Positions 10,984 to 21,678 of a stretch of 21,678 nucleotides of DNA are shown in pieces. The notes under the pieces are model-generated. The model worked only from the letters and a program-made list of their open reading frames with translations, made no database searches and was not told the DNA's origin. Every line of letters starts with the position of its first letter. Position 1 is the first letter of the stretch. The position numbers and the translations under genes were made by a program. Origin of the DNA: Lenisia limosa (Eukaryota > Breviatea); the NCBI GenBank assembly GCA_001655205.1, contig LPNZ01000993.1:1-21678 (forward strand). The letters run 5' to 3'.

Positions 10984-13900
10984 AATCATGTCGTTGTAGA
11001 ATAATGAGATGAGATTGATAGCTGTCTGGTTATAATCTTGCAGTGCGTATCCCCATAAAATACCAATCTATTTCGTGAACCACAGGGTTTTTCTTTTAGC
11101 TATTAAGAATATTCCCCTTGTTGCGTCTTCCCACCTTTATAGACATTGGAGATAGGGACGGTTCAATATAGCCGTGGGGGGTGAAGAGAGGGTTGATAAA
11201 TCGTGACGAATCTAGGGGGAGGGTGTGAACCAATAAGCAATTTTCATATTTATAACCACTACAGTATCGTGGGGAAGGCGAACCGTGGGATATCAGAAAA
11301 TTGTGAGTTCGGGATAAATCTTGAGTCGGTTTTTTGTTTTGGAAATATGAACGTCCAATATCTATATTAGATGGTATAACCATAAAACCCCCTCACCCGT
11401 GCAAATGGGATCCCAGACAGAAAAGGTAGTTTTGCTGAGGTGGAGGTCTTGGCGATGCTGCATGCTGTTTCCAAGAAATGTGCCGTATTGGCATCTGTGT
11501 CGGTTACATTGGAGGGGAATACAAAGCAGCCTTTCTTGTACCCGAAAACGTAAAATAAGCGACAAAAGATATTCAGATAACATACTTAGTTTTCTTACTT
11601 TGTCTCATTTTTATGATTATGATAATCATGTTATTTAATGCTTGAGTGGTATCTTTAATCATCATCTAAAACTATGTAACTTGTTATAAAAACCGATCAA
11701 TATCAGAGCAGGGTCCCACGAGTGAAGATGGCTGTGGATATGGAGAAGGAAAGTCTCATTGAACTCGAATGCACGGGGGAATTGGTCCATCATTTGCCAC
11801 ACGCAGTCCAGGAACTGGCTGAAGATCTAAAGTGTCACCTTCTTGCCTTTTTCAAAAGTATCACTTTATTCCGAGCCAACAGGAGACTTCTGATTTTCGT
11901 CTGTGTTGGAAGTGACAGCATCAGTCTGGTGTCCACACCTGGATTCTATAACACTAGTCGCTTTTTAAGACAAAATTAAACCCAGTGCCACGTCGAACAG
12001 AGAAATCAGATAGCAATACATAAGATCATATATTACTATCTAAATACCATCGTCAGTGATATTGTAACCTTAATTAAGGCAGAAATAAGACAATTATATA
12101 TTTCTCAATCTTCAGAATAATACCCTTGAATGAGAAATGGAAAGGCAAACCTGAGAGCAAACTGGTGACCGAAGCCAACCCAATCCTTCTCAACAAGAAC
12201 CACGAAACCTTGGATTGTCCTATAATGGCATGAAATGATGAAGCTGAATATTTTCCTTGTCCAACTCTCTGCAACTATCTATCAGCACCCTATGGGGAAG
12301 ATATTAATGTCAACATTACATAAACACTATGATATATTATATACATGTGCATACCATATGATATGTATAGCTGCTATACATATGATATCTTGGTCAGCGT
12401 TTCAGAACCGAATTATGATATTTTGCATAGTATTATACTATATTATAGATAGGTGTGATACTACTACATATAAATTGATATCTAAAAAAAATCATTTTTC
12501 GAGAATATCCGTATTTGAAGTGAACGGTAAGCCCTACAAAGGAGCTTCCAAGCCCACCTGTAGTAGCTGTCTAGCATCAATTGCGAAAGCGCCACAATCT
12601 GTGCTGTTCTGTCCCACCCATCACTGCAGTGCACTAATACGGACGTTCCGTTGCAGATGTCCTGGCTGGCCAACACAGCACCCTGTGACGTTGTCAATGA
12701 AAAAAAATAAATAAAGAGTAACATACATAAATAATAGTTACAACGGGACCATTCACATTAACAATAACGAGGCCTACTTGGAGGATCAACTGGATGTTGT
12801 CCAGCCATCCAGAGTTCAGTATCGAGGACAGGTACTTGGAAGGTGGCTGAGGGGCTGGTGGGGTCTTAGAAACTTCCATTTACGGAGAAGCAGAAGAGAT
12901 ATGATAGATTTTAACCGAACTCACATCCAAGAACGGTCATATCATGGTCAATTTGAAGTGCCTCAATGAGCTTACGTTGCCTACAGAATATCAAGTATTA
13001 TGTTAAAATTTGGGAATATACACTCTAGATATAGAAATAATAATATCTCACGGCACTGATCTTTTTTGGACAATATGACTAATGTAACGCTGACTTGTGA
13101 GGTTATAACTAGCCAGTATCATTAAACAACGCATATATCCACACCTCCCACTTACGATTCTCTTACAACGTGGATATTAGGGATGTTCAAGAAGTCCACC
13201 TTGACGCCTCCGTAGACACTGGCTGATTCCACTCTGGAAAGTCAACTGCTTCATCTCCATTAGTATATGGATCTTGGACTGTAATGATGATCAAATTCAT
13301 TCGTTGTATTCAAACGAAATGAAGCAAATTTCTGCGAGGTTCCTTGGTATAAAGACCTGATGGACTTCACAATTCAGACTTTTCCTTCAATAAGGATTCC
13401 CATCACACCCTTTCCCGGTAGCCTGATTTGCGAGTACATTGGCGTAGGGTCGAGCATCAAGAATGTGCAGAGTTGGTGACATCTGTCATCAGTTAGGTGG
13501 GTCAGAATGTAGAAATTCCTCGTTTAAACAAAACACAACACCCAGTTAACTATGATGAATGAGAGAAAAAAAAATCACATGTTTCGCCTCTTCTATTAGT
13601 TTTCAGGCATACTGGATTGGTTCGGATAATGGCTCTGATAAGGGACTGATCAGCTGTACTCTTGCGGTTACCAATACCCTTGGTAAATAAGTAACATATA
13701 GATAACTGGTTTGGATTCTGTTAATTATGAGAATGAGCTTGAAAAACAACAGGACCAACCAGGCACGCCAAATTTAGAAAAAATAAATAAGACGAGATCT
13801 TCATCCCACTCACCACACAAGGTTGCGAGCATCGTGTTATTGAAGCCTTGGACTCGGGGTGCAACCATGAGAGGGCAGGGATTCGGGCTCGGGAGCGGAA

Positions 13901-16900
13901 GTCTGCCACATCCCTCAAGGCTGGGGGGGGGGGNNNNNNNNNNNNNNNNNNNNNNNNNNNNNNNNNNNNNNNNNNNNNNNNNNNNNNNNNNNNNNNNNNN
14001 NNNNNNNNNNNNNNNNGTGTTGTGTGCATGGATATGATGTAAATGATTGACCAGCTGTTCAAGAATATTATTAATAATGAGTAAACCATCTTGACCAGCT
14101 GTTCAAGAGAATATTATTGACAATGAGAAAACCATCTTGTATAACGTATCCCCACTTTCATCAGACACTTCTTTTGGTACCGCCATGATGTTGGGGTAGG
14201 TGGACGAAAACATAAAGTCATCGTTTACGTCAGTAAACCGCCAGCTGGATCCTGGGGAGGAAAATGAGAGTTATTATTTGGGGGTGAGTCAAAGCGGGTA
14301 CCCAAAAAGCAGTTTAACATGCATTAAAAAAGCGCTTCAATTTGACTTTGTATCATACTGAGTTCATTCCAAATGACTAGCGCCCTCATCATAGTGACAG
14401 CTGAATCACTGCTGCCTATGTCCCTAACATCCTTCAGTGGATGGGACCATGGTCGAAGCCATCCACACATTAGGGTTATGAAGGATGGAGATTATCCAGG
14501 ATAATATTATTTACCTTCAATCTGCATCCGTTCAAATTCTGCTCGGATGTCAAAGAGACTCCACCCTGGTGTTTCAAGGGACCTTGGTGCATTTTGCGAG
14601 GATTTTCTACATTGTTGAGAGAAAAGAACAAAAGAAGTATACTTGAAGTTGAAATTTGGATTAACCTGTAAAACGACAGATAAGATGACCTCCTCTTTTG
14701 AAAAAGCAAAGCAAACCTGTAAGAAAAAGCAAAGGGAATGAAGAGAGTCCTTGTACTGAGAATCAACTTCAATGCTGAAGGGATGTTAGCCCAAGGAAAA
14801 ATTGAATTGCTGTCACTCCATCTTCAACATACAGCATCACAGAAGGTAATTAATTATCACAAATAATGGTAGAATCATAATGAACCTCAGGCTCCCACCC
14901 TCTTCTCGTGAGTCTTCTTTGGCAAGGAAACCGAAGTCCAATGTTTGGAAGTCTTTTGTGGTAATATGGAGTCCGTTGGAGGTTGAGCGGTAAGCTGTGG
15001 GGAAAAAAAGTTTATTAGAAAATGATTCTACAATAATACAACGAAAATGAGCGACAATTGTACGTCAAAAAGTTCAAAAAAATTAAAAGTAATGTCCAAA
15101 AACAATGGTACCAGCAAATATGATGAAGATATGCAATGAGGAAAGGAGAAAGAGAGGTTATAATATGCTTTAAGATATATCGGATATTGGACCTTACTGG
15201 TTTCATACCAATATTGTGGGATTTCCTTTTGAGTGGTTCTGCGGTTTTGATAGACACAATGGGAATGGATAATCTAAAATGGGTAACAAGGTGCTGTTGC
15301 AATAACTTGAAATTCAAATATTTTAGTTGATCTTAGAAAAGTGAAATACAGGATTACTGCATTAATTGGGAACTATTCATAGAAATTATAAACTACAGCC
15401 CGCCAGTCATATTCGAAAATGGCGTTTTTCTACTTAGGATCAAGGGATTTTTCTGACAGTCCCATTCTTACTGTTGGATACACGGATCCTCATCGTTTAG
15501 CGGAACGAACACGATTCGATATGAAGTGATGTACATGAAGCCTAACACACGAGCTTCATTGAGGACTACATCAATGAGATAAAATAAAATCGAACTAATA
15601 AAATTGGGATAAGAAACAAGGAAAACATAACAATTAATTCAAGATTTCCTCTATCTATCACTTAATTCATTACCAACACGTTTCTATTTACCAAGGTAAT
15701 CATACATGTTTCAGGAAGAGACATCTCGGCAGTGGGAGATGGCATTCTTGGATTAAGATGCTCACACGGGTAGAACTAAACAGTTTATTAGGAAATTTCA
15801 GAATATTATCCCAGAGAAGAAAACAGCTCTTCCTAACAATAAAGCAATCTAAGGCGTAATTCTGGACCGAAAAATTTCGTTATCAAGCTAAAGAGCTACT
15901 AACCTTGTTGAGGCTTTCGCCCTGGAGCCAGGCAGGAGCATTCCAGTTTTTACAGTGCTTGGACGCAAGTTGTAGAGACTCAAGGTCAGTGACAGCCCCA
16001 GTTTCGACAAGGGCCTGTACACATGCTGAGGAACCTTGGGAGGGGAGGGGGGTAAAATGGAGAATTTATGAAACAAACAAGCCTAGGATCAACTCTATAG
16101 GCTTGCATTTGGGAAACACACAAGCGTTAACACCAAAACAAAGACCAGGCCACACCACATTCCATCACTCCAGTGTAAGGAGATGGGTAAGACAAGCTGG
16201 CTTGGTCTTGTGTGATGGTTTTGGCACTGGATCAAGATGTGGTCTGATGTCCAGACGTTGGAAGAGAACCATATTCGTGAACTTGTGTTTAAAAAACTAC
16301 ATTCTCGCAAGCACCCACCTCTTTCGACGGCCATTTCCAGGGCCGAACGTCCGTCTGAAAGTGTATTAATGTCCGTTCCTAGATAGGTAAGTAGAAAGCT
16401 TCCATGGGATGAAAGAATAAACATCTATTATGTTTATCAAGACTTTCACCAAAAACGCCAACTTACCATGTCTGGAAAGGAACAAAATGCATTGGGGATG
16501 ATCAAGTAGCACCGCAAAGTGAATTGGTGAGATGAGATTATGTTGCGGAGATTGCTGAGACACATTAGTATAAAGAATTTGATGCCAGTCATATTATTCT
16601 CCCATATTCACCTGGATTAGATTGATGTTTGAAGCACATTTTTCACAGAGCTGGTCAGTCTCTGAGGTCATAATCTGGGGGGGGGGGTGAAGTATGATTA
16701 CAGCATGACGATGCTATTGTCTTTCTGAGAGAAAGAATCATCAGCAAAGCAAATTAATTAGCTTAAATAATTTGGGATATATTGCACACCGCAGAAGACA
16801 GCAAATCGGTTTCAGAAAATCGAGCAGTATGTATCTGCGAGTCGGCGTCTTCAGCCTGAACAATGATTTATGATAGAAAGTACAATGTGACATACTATAT

Positions 16901-17370
16901 TGCTCCGTTACCTGGGCGGTCATTCAACAACGGTGAAATGTTTTGGTATTAAAATTTATGAAACAAACGAAAGGTAAATATCCTTGGTCAAAGAAACGGT
17001 ATAAAAAAAAAGTTGAAAAGATGGATACTGGGCAAAGTTATACAATAAATGTAGAAAACTGTCAGTTGACAGACGAAGTACCTCACCCCCCCCCTCCAAC
17101 ATCATTGGCAAGATCCATAACAGTCAACTTGTTGCCAGTACTATCAACATTTTGACTTTCATCAACATGACGGGTTAGTGGTGCTTCCTCCTCATCTTTG
17201 TCTTCCTGAGACTCACTCATGAGATCATCAACTGTGTCCTCATGAAGTGTACCTGATTCAAGTTCCACATCATTGTCATTGACGCTATCGGGTAATGGAG
17301 CTTCGAAGGCAGCGGATTGATCAGCTTTATTACCATTAAGTTGGAGGTTGTGAAGTTCCGAGTCCGCCAT
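10978..17370 (-). CDS. Ankyrin-repeat, GRAM, myotubularin phosphatase fusion, 27 exons
   Basis: Predicted phosphoinositide 3-phosphatase. Exons: 17101-17370, 16790-16855, 16612-16674, 16467-16554, 16319-16378, 15904-16034, 15706-15760, 15472-15565, 15209-15273, 14899-14994, 14717-14774, 14643-14665, 14515-14565, 14156-14251, 13814-13920, 13613-13678, 13409-13482, 13156-13233, 12925-12980, 12778-12872, 12558-12682, 12151-12219, 11881-11938, 11720-11826, 11397-11494, 11135-11211, 10978-11067; in phase, 771 residues. Residues 1-110 are acidic and low complexity. About 134-226 are ankyrin repeats ([40 protein letters not shown]). About 237-330 are GRAM ([16 protein letters not shown]). The phosphatase follows: [72 protein letters not shown], then [13 protein letters not shown] with nucleophile Cys583 and Arg589, [32 protein letters not shown] and CQYGTFLGN. 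The enzyme looks catalytically intact. An in-frame upstream ATG at 17514 is possible. Exon edges at 12872, 16034 and the last exon are less certain. Confidence 0.88.
12361..12383. repeat. Short near-perfect palindrome in a myotubularin intron
   Basis: ATATGTATAG and CTATACATAT flank a 3-base centre. It lies in the 338-base intron 12220-12557, the largest clean intron of this gene, which is otherwise AT-rich and free of coding signal. Confidence 0.6.
12608..12631 (-). other. Myotubularin Cys-X5-Arg active site
   Basis: The minus-strand codons read HCSDGWDR, the exact signature of active myotubularins. Inactive family members lose the Cys or Arg; both are present here. Ser and Asp after the Cys and the Asp before the Arg are the residues linked to 3-phosphoinositide specificity. 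Confidence 0.95.
13934..14016. other. Assembly gap (83 Ns) next to a G run
   Basis: Bases 13934-14016 are N, directly after an 11-G run at 13923-13933. On the minus strand that run is the C-rich tract of the splice acceptor of exon 13814-13920. The gap lies wholly within an intron: the exons on either side join in phase and the protein runs on as SDETLRDVADF, so no coding sequence appears to be missing. Confidence 0.95.
14049..14138 (+). repeat. Tandem duplication, period 44
   Basis: Two adjacent copies starting at 14049 and 14093 both read GACCAGCTGTTCAAGA, then ATATTATT, a variable patch, and AAACCATCTT. The second copy is two bases longer. The array sits in the same myotubularin intron as the N gap, just beyond it. 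Confidence 0.9.
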
Positions 17371-17596
17371 TCCTTTACTAAACTGTTCAATTATCACTTT
17401 TACATTAAATAAGGGTGAGGAGGGTCTTGAGAGGGGAGAGGGCAGGAGAGGGGGGTGATCAAGAAGGAAAATTTCTGTCGGCAACCGGGCAGTGATACTA
17501 TTAGTTTTCGACATTTTTCAGACTATTTTAGTTTGTTCATTGGTTTATTAAGTTACAACAAAGTTACACCTAAAACAACAACGGAAGACTTATGAT
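17371..17596. promoter_or_regulatory. Head-to-head promoter region between the myotubularin and phosphodiesterase genes
   Basis: The two start codons are at most 226 bases apart, and only 82 if the upstream in-frame ATG at 17514 starts the myotubularin gene. The region contains a long purine-rich tract at about 17410-17460 (pyrimidine-rich on the minus strand). No TATA box or known motif was identified. Shared regulation of the two signalling genes is inferred from the spacing. Confidence 0.45.
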
Positions 17597-20500
17597 ATGG
17601 GGTGCGGGTCAAGTAAATCGGTCCCTCCTTCGGAGCCAACACCTGCATCATCTAATAGGGGAATTGAACGAAATCCTTCTGAATCCCGCGGGTTGCGCTC
17701 AGCATCGGTAGCTTCAAAATACGGAGTTGATGAGTCAGCGCCTTCCAAGAACGATACTGTTGGTCGTGTACATTTAACATGGTTTTTCTAATAATTAAGG
17801 ATATAACTCTTGGCGATGGCGGAAAACAGTCAGTTCTTGAAGTTGGGCGAACCATGGACAAGTGGTATGGGGGTCATTGACAGGCTTCTTATGACTAAAC
17901 GTAGTTGAATTTATTGAATTAAATGTTAACAAAGCGTTTTGTAACTTCCCCTTAGGTCGCACGGAGACCTTGTTGCCTGGCTCGAACTCAATGGGCTGGG
18001 CCAGTATCTTCCGGGATTCGCGGAGTTTAACAGGTGGGTTTTGACAAATGCGATGATTCCCAGTCCTTCATTGTCTTTGTTTGAGTTTCTGACTGTTATT
18101 CTTGGTCAATTTCATATCCTGTTGCTTTCTCACCATATAGATCATTGGAAACACCTTTGACAGGACAGGATGTTCTCTCTGCAAGCGACAGGGATCTCAT
18201 TCTGTATGTTTAGGAAGGGGAATGGAGACAACGTGCTTGGGGGAGAGGGGATGGAGATGTAGATGTTAAGTACATGTTCTTTTCCTACCTTTCTTATTGT
18301 GAACGGGGTATATTTTTCATATCAGTGAATGGCGGGGAGTTAGAATTATGTTTTGTTCATCTAATATTAAATATGTAGCTCACTGCGTATTTGAATATGG
18401 TCATTCATATTCGGACTAATTTCCAATATGATATGTTTATGTAACCTTTTCAGCTGGGGAGTTCGAAATGAAGAAGCTAGAAGGCTTCTACTCACCTTAA
18501 TTGGTATTCTGGATGGTGGTGATGGTTCCATAATATCAGGTTCACATATCCCCCTCCCTTCAGTAACGTCAACGGCACTCACAGTTTAGCCCATCAGCGA
18601 AGACGTGTTGCTGCAGCTGAAGCAAAGGCCAGGCCAACACCAAGATGTATGCTGGGTCAAAGTATAAATCGCTTACCTTTGTTATAAAGGGCTTACTAGC
18701 CTCCTACTTCTTGGCAAAGATAATAGCTTCGGTTAAATATAATAGTTTTTTTCTCAACACAATCCGTTACCATTTTTCATTTTTCTCAGTTGTGTAAGTA
18801 TGAAGAGCAGGTCTTCATTTTGTTTATTTTTCGGACAATTTGTCCTTTTTTTGTTTTGCATCTGAAGATGGTCCTAAGTGCTCTCTTATTCCCAATCTAT
18901 TTTTAATAGTTTTGAATTGCAACCTGCACATATTACCCTTTAGCCCTGGCTTCTGCCCATCGCCACTCTCAGCGCTTCATGCCCAACGGACAAGTCGATG
19001 ATGGGTTCCAGCCCAGAACAGGTCAGACCTCACACAATACTATCCTTACCACTATCCTCCTTTTCAATATTTTTTCTTACCCCTCATATAGATACATAGA
19101 TACATAGATACATAGATACATAGTACATAGTACATATATATATACAGTGACATAAGTAATGGCAAAAAGGTGGTTCTTGTAACTTTTCGCCAAATATGTC
19201 ACCGGAATTCGTATTTTTGGCAGATATTTTTATTTTTGTCATTCAACCAATTTAAACATGTAAGGTAATTTGGGTTCTCTAAATAAATGGTGTATTTTGA
19301 TCCATTTTGTGGCTTAACCCAATTGAACATGCCCTACTACTTGATGGTAATTACCGTGATTCTTGTTAAATCCACACCTCATCAGATATGATGGAAAAGC
19401 AGCAATCTGCTTGTTGTGAAACCACCTCAAAAGAGATGAGAAACTTGGTTGACCATACAATGATTTTTTTTCGGCTGTCATCGCCTTAAGGGGGGCGGGC
19501 CAACTTAAGTACTAGAAATTTTCAGCGTTTTGATGCATATCATATGACATATAGTATACATATTTGTTTCGTGCAGTCCTTTTTTTTTGTTCACAGAAAA
19601 TGCCTTTTTGTCAATATAAGACTAAAACTCCTTCTATGACACACGACGACCAAGAGACGAACCGCATTTGTTTACGCTCTTTAGACTTCCGCGAATTCAC
19701 ATATGACATTTTCCATGTCCTCGAAAACTCTTCACAAAACGATGAGGTAGGAGATACCAGTGACATCTGCCTTCATCTTATACCCGCAGGTGCTGCTGAC
19801 AGTTATTCATGAGATTTTTGACTATCTTTCTCTTACGGCAACACATCGCATCCCCCATGGTGTTTTGTCATGTTTCCTGGAATCTGTTGGTGGTGCTATT
19901 GAAGGGCTTTAATTTGAAACATAAAAATGTCATTACGATATCAATGTTTCAAGCATTTCTAAAGTAATCGACAGCCAACAATAACTCCTCAGATTCGCGA
20001 TGGTTACAATTTTGAGGTACAGTATCACAACTTCCAGCACTGTTTTGATGTTTGTCAAACAATGTCATTACTCTTAACTGTATGGCGGTATTATCGACGA
20101 TTCCAGTTTTATTTGCAATATATTTTAATTAAATTGGAAACTTTTACTGTTGACTCAATACATTTAAACCATGTAATACATATCGTTTATAGTTCATTCT
20201 TTTCCAAAGCCTAATCATTAACTCTGTTAGGTCGGCAACTGCGGACATTGGTTTGACGAAGTTGAACGCCTTGCACTAATCGTCGCAGCTTTGTGTCATG
20301 GTATGTGAAGCTGATGAATCAAATTTGCTTGATATCTACTTTGTACTTTCGATATGGGATACCTCTTTGTGCTTTGGGAAATGAATCTGCATTGTATTTT
20401 TATCTTTTGTGAGGCAGAATCTTCATTGTCAGCTGTAGATGGGAACAACATTTAAGCTCGAAAGGAATACATGTATTAACTGTATATGTGTCTATTCTTA

Positions 20501-21678
20501 CCATACTACTGGTTACTCCTTAGATTTGGGGCACTGTGGACTAAATAACGCGTTCCATGCTGCAGTGCAGTCATCGGTCTTTGATAAATACGGACCAACA
20601 AGTATTCTAGAGAAGTACCATTATCAGCAAGCCCTGGTAAGTTGGTATAAGGGATATTTTTGGACAGCTTTTATAGTAATGTGTCCAATGTATCATAAAT
20701 GTGCAGATTATGTGAAGGGTGATTCACCCCTTCCATTCCCTCATAATACTAGTGTGACTATTTAACCAAACCAATATTATCTCATATGCGTATGTTTACA
20801 CACAAGTCTTGACCGATATTCCTTGGGAAATCACAAAGCAAATCGGTCAAGACTTTATCGTGTAAGTACTACAGGTGCACTATTTCCATCAAGTGGAACC
20901 ACTGTCTGTAATAATCTGGTCCATCTTTACTTACTGTTTTCTAGGAGCTCCTTTCAAGTTCAGATACTGATATTTTCTGCAACCTCTCCCCTCAAGATAG
21001 AAGCAGGGCAGAGCAAATGGTTGGCTGTAGTTATCAAAAATGATACTACAGATTAGGGTTCCAATAATTACTTCTGAAAGTAGTCATTTTACCTTACCCT
21101 CTTTAAACATCTACATATAACTCTTTAAACATCTATAACTCTTTAAACATCTATAACTTGAATCATGAGGTATTGATCGTTGTGACAATTCAGGTTGAAG
21201 CGTGTATTGTGGCTACTGATATGGGAAAACACGCTGAGATTATGACGAACTTCAAAGAAGAGGTGGGGCTGTAACGACGTATCTCTCGGATACTACCTTT
21301 TTTATTTTACAATTCTTTTCTTGTCACAAGCGTCAAATAAAAACAGTGTTTTCAAAGGATATACTTATTCGTAGTACTATCTGGTAGTATACATATTATA
21401 CATAATCGTATGTTTGGCCATATGTATATAAGCCAAGCCTTTATCATTATTTCTAGATCACACTACGCTATGAGGATGCTGGATGGAACGCTACACCAAA
21501 ACCAGTGGCCGCTGCATTTGCCTCTCCAACACCTGTGAAACCCAAAATTGACTGTGGGTGAACTGGCGATATGTCTTATTTTCTTGGAAAGTTGTAGCGT
21601 CTGAGGAAATAATCTCTTTCGACTTTGTAACACCTAATGAATAATACCCATTGTATTTCTTATTTTGCTACTTAGTGA
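17597..21678 (+). CDS. Acylation-signal, SAM-domain class I cyclic-nucleotide phosphodiesterase, 3' end outside window
   Basis: Predicted hydrolase of 3',5'-cyclic nucleotides. Exons: 17597-17758, 17800-17864, 17956-18033, 18141-18203, 18454-18503, 18590-18646, 18944-19021, 19386-19447, 19597-19746, 19790-19885, 19993-20079, 20231-20300, 20524-20636, 20945-21019, 21194-21262, 21457-21557; the next may begin at 21676. They join in phase to 458 residues. The start MGCGSSKS fits N-myristoylation at Gly2 with a palmitoylatable Cys3. Residues about 73-140 are a SAM domain (KWSHGDLVAWLELNGLGQYL, then DRDLILWGVRNEEARRLLL). A basic Ser-rich linker follows. From about 215 comes the catalytic domain: SLDFREFTYDIFHVL, VIHEIFDYL, GYNFEVQYHNFQHCFDV (metal ligand His303), LALIVAALCHDLGHCGLNNA (His339, Asp340), ILEKYHYQQALELL, SDTDIFCNLSP and IVATDMGKHAEIM. 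The C-terminal third, with the last metal Asp and the substrate glutamine, lies outside. Exon 18590-18646 and its donor choice are the least certain. Confidence 0.88.
19087..19145 (+). repeat. GATACATA microsatellite
   Basis: This array has about four copies of the 8-base unit GATACATA, then two AGTACAT variants and a short TA run. It lies in the phosphodiesterase intron 19022-19385, the least compact intron of that gene. No coding signal was seen in the array. Confidence 0.9.
20804..20855. repeat. Perfect 14-base inverted repeat in a phosphodiesterase intron
   Basis: AAGTCTTGACCGAT at 20804-20817 and ATCGGTCAAGACTT at 20842-20855 are exact reverse complements around a 24-base loop. The structure lies in intron 20637-20944, which separates two exons of the catalytic domain. 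Confidence 0.9.
21109..21157 (+). repeat. Short tandem repeat, three copies of CTCTTTAAACATCTA
   Basis: Copies start at 21109, 21121 and 21139. The last two are identical 18-base units, and the first is shortened by overlap and carries a CATATAA variant. The array sits in intron 21020-21193 of the phosphodiesterase gene. There are no spacers between the units. Confidence 0.85.

Noticed and set aside
11417-12233. A plus-strand chain of open segments (11417-11549, 11712-11831, 12116-12233) with workable splice sites that ended in a stop and looked like a gene
   Set aside because: The opposite strand of each segment encodes conserved myotubularin sequence in phase (GTFLGN, FLDCVWQ, FGHQF). The plus-strand frames are shadows.
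13328-13365. Extra minus-strand exon in the myotubularin gene ([10 protein letters not shown])
   Set aside because: Including it breaks reading phase. Joining 13409 directly to 13233 gives the conserved ATGKG region in phase.
13711-14089. Open frames on both strands running across the N gap
   Set aside because: They are artefacts of translating Ns. Only 13814-13920 on the minus strand is coding.
16913-16924. ATG ACC GCC CAG followed by GTAACG, a possible alternative first exon of the myotubularin gene (MTAQ)
   Set aside because: It would drop the acidic leader, whereas the donor at 17100 joins the leader to exon 16790-16855 in phase. It is kept only as a possible second start.
18617-19021. 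Alternative phase-0 path through the phosphodiesterase linker (LKQRPGQHQD, then PWLLPIATL)
   Set aside because: It is also phase-consistent, but it skips the well-bounded exon 19386-19447, and its composition is less protein-like than the chosen path.
21109-21157. Possible CRISPR-like array
   Set aside because: Units abut without unique spacers, there are only three copies, and the array is in a eukaryotic intron.
1-21678. tRNA, rRNA, transposase, reverse transcriptase or viral genes
   Set aside because: None was recognised on either strand.

Overview
This is a window of draft nuclear DNA from a eukaryote, probably a single-celled protist. Every recognisable gene is split by short GT-AG introns, and exons average about 80 bases. 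There is one 83-base gap of Ns. No prokaryotic, organellar or viral feature was seen. A malate synthase gene shows that the organism carries a glyoxylate-cycle enzyme. A myotubularin, a class I cyclic-nucleotide phosphodiesterase, a spondin-domain surface protein and glucosidase II beta point to a cell with ER quality control, phosphoinositide signalling and cyclic-nucleotide signalling. I cannot assign a lineage from sequence alone. All exon models were built by hand from splice sites, reading phase and family motifs; there is no transcript evidence.

Layout from left to right: (1) minus strand, 1-1364: the 5' part of glucosidase II subunit beta, running off the left edge. (2) plus, 1739-3783: a secreted Spondin_N-domain protein with a hydrophobic C-terminal tail, divergent from gene 1 across a 374-base shared upstream region. 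(3) plus, 4317-8594: a complete 21-exon malate synthase without a peroxisomal tail signal. (4) minus, 8831-10046: a small PH-domain protein, convergent with malate synthase. (5) 10047-10405: intergenic DNA with a strong inverted repeat and a degenerate direct repeat. (6) plus, about 10410-10983: the 3' exons of an unidentified small basic protein. (7) minus, 10978-17370: a 27-exon ankyrin-repeat, GRAM and myotubularin phosphatase fusion with an intact Cys-X5-Arg active site. (8) plus, 17597 to beyond the right edge: an N-terminally acylatable SAM-domain, 3',5'-cyclic-nucleotide phosphodiesterase.

Genes 7 and 8 are head to head with at most 226 bases between starts, so a phosphoinositide phosphatase and a putatively membrane-anchored phosphodiesterase may share a promoter. 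Both join a catalytic domain to a protein-interaction module (ankyrin repeats or SAM). They are the most unusual items here. I found no cluster that looks like a defence system, mobile element or biosynthetic pathway.
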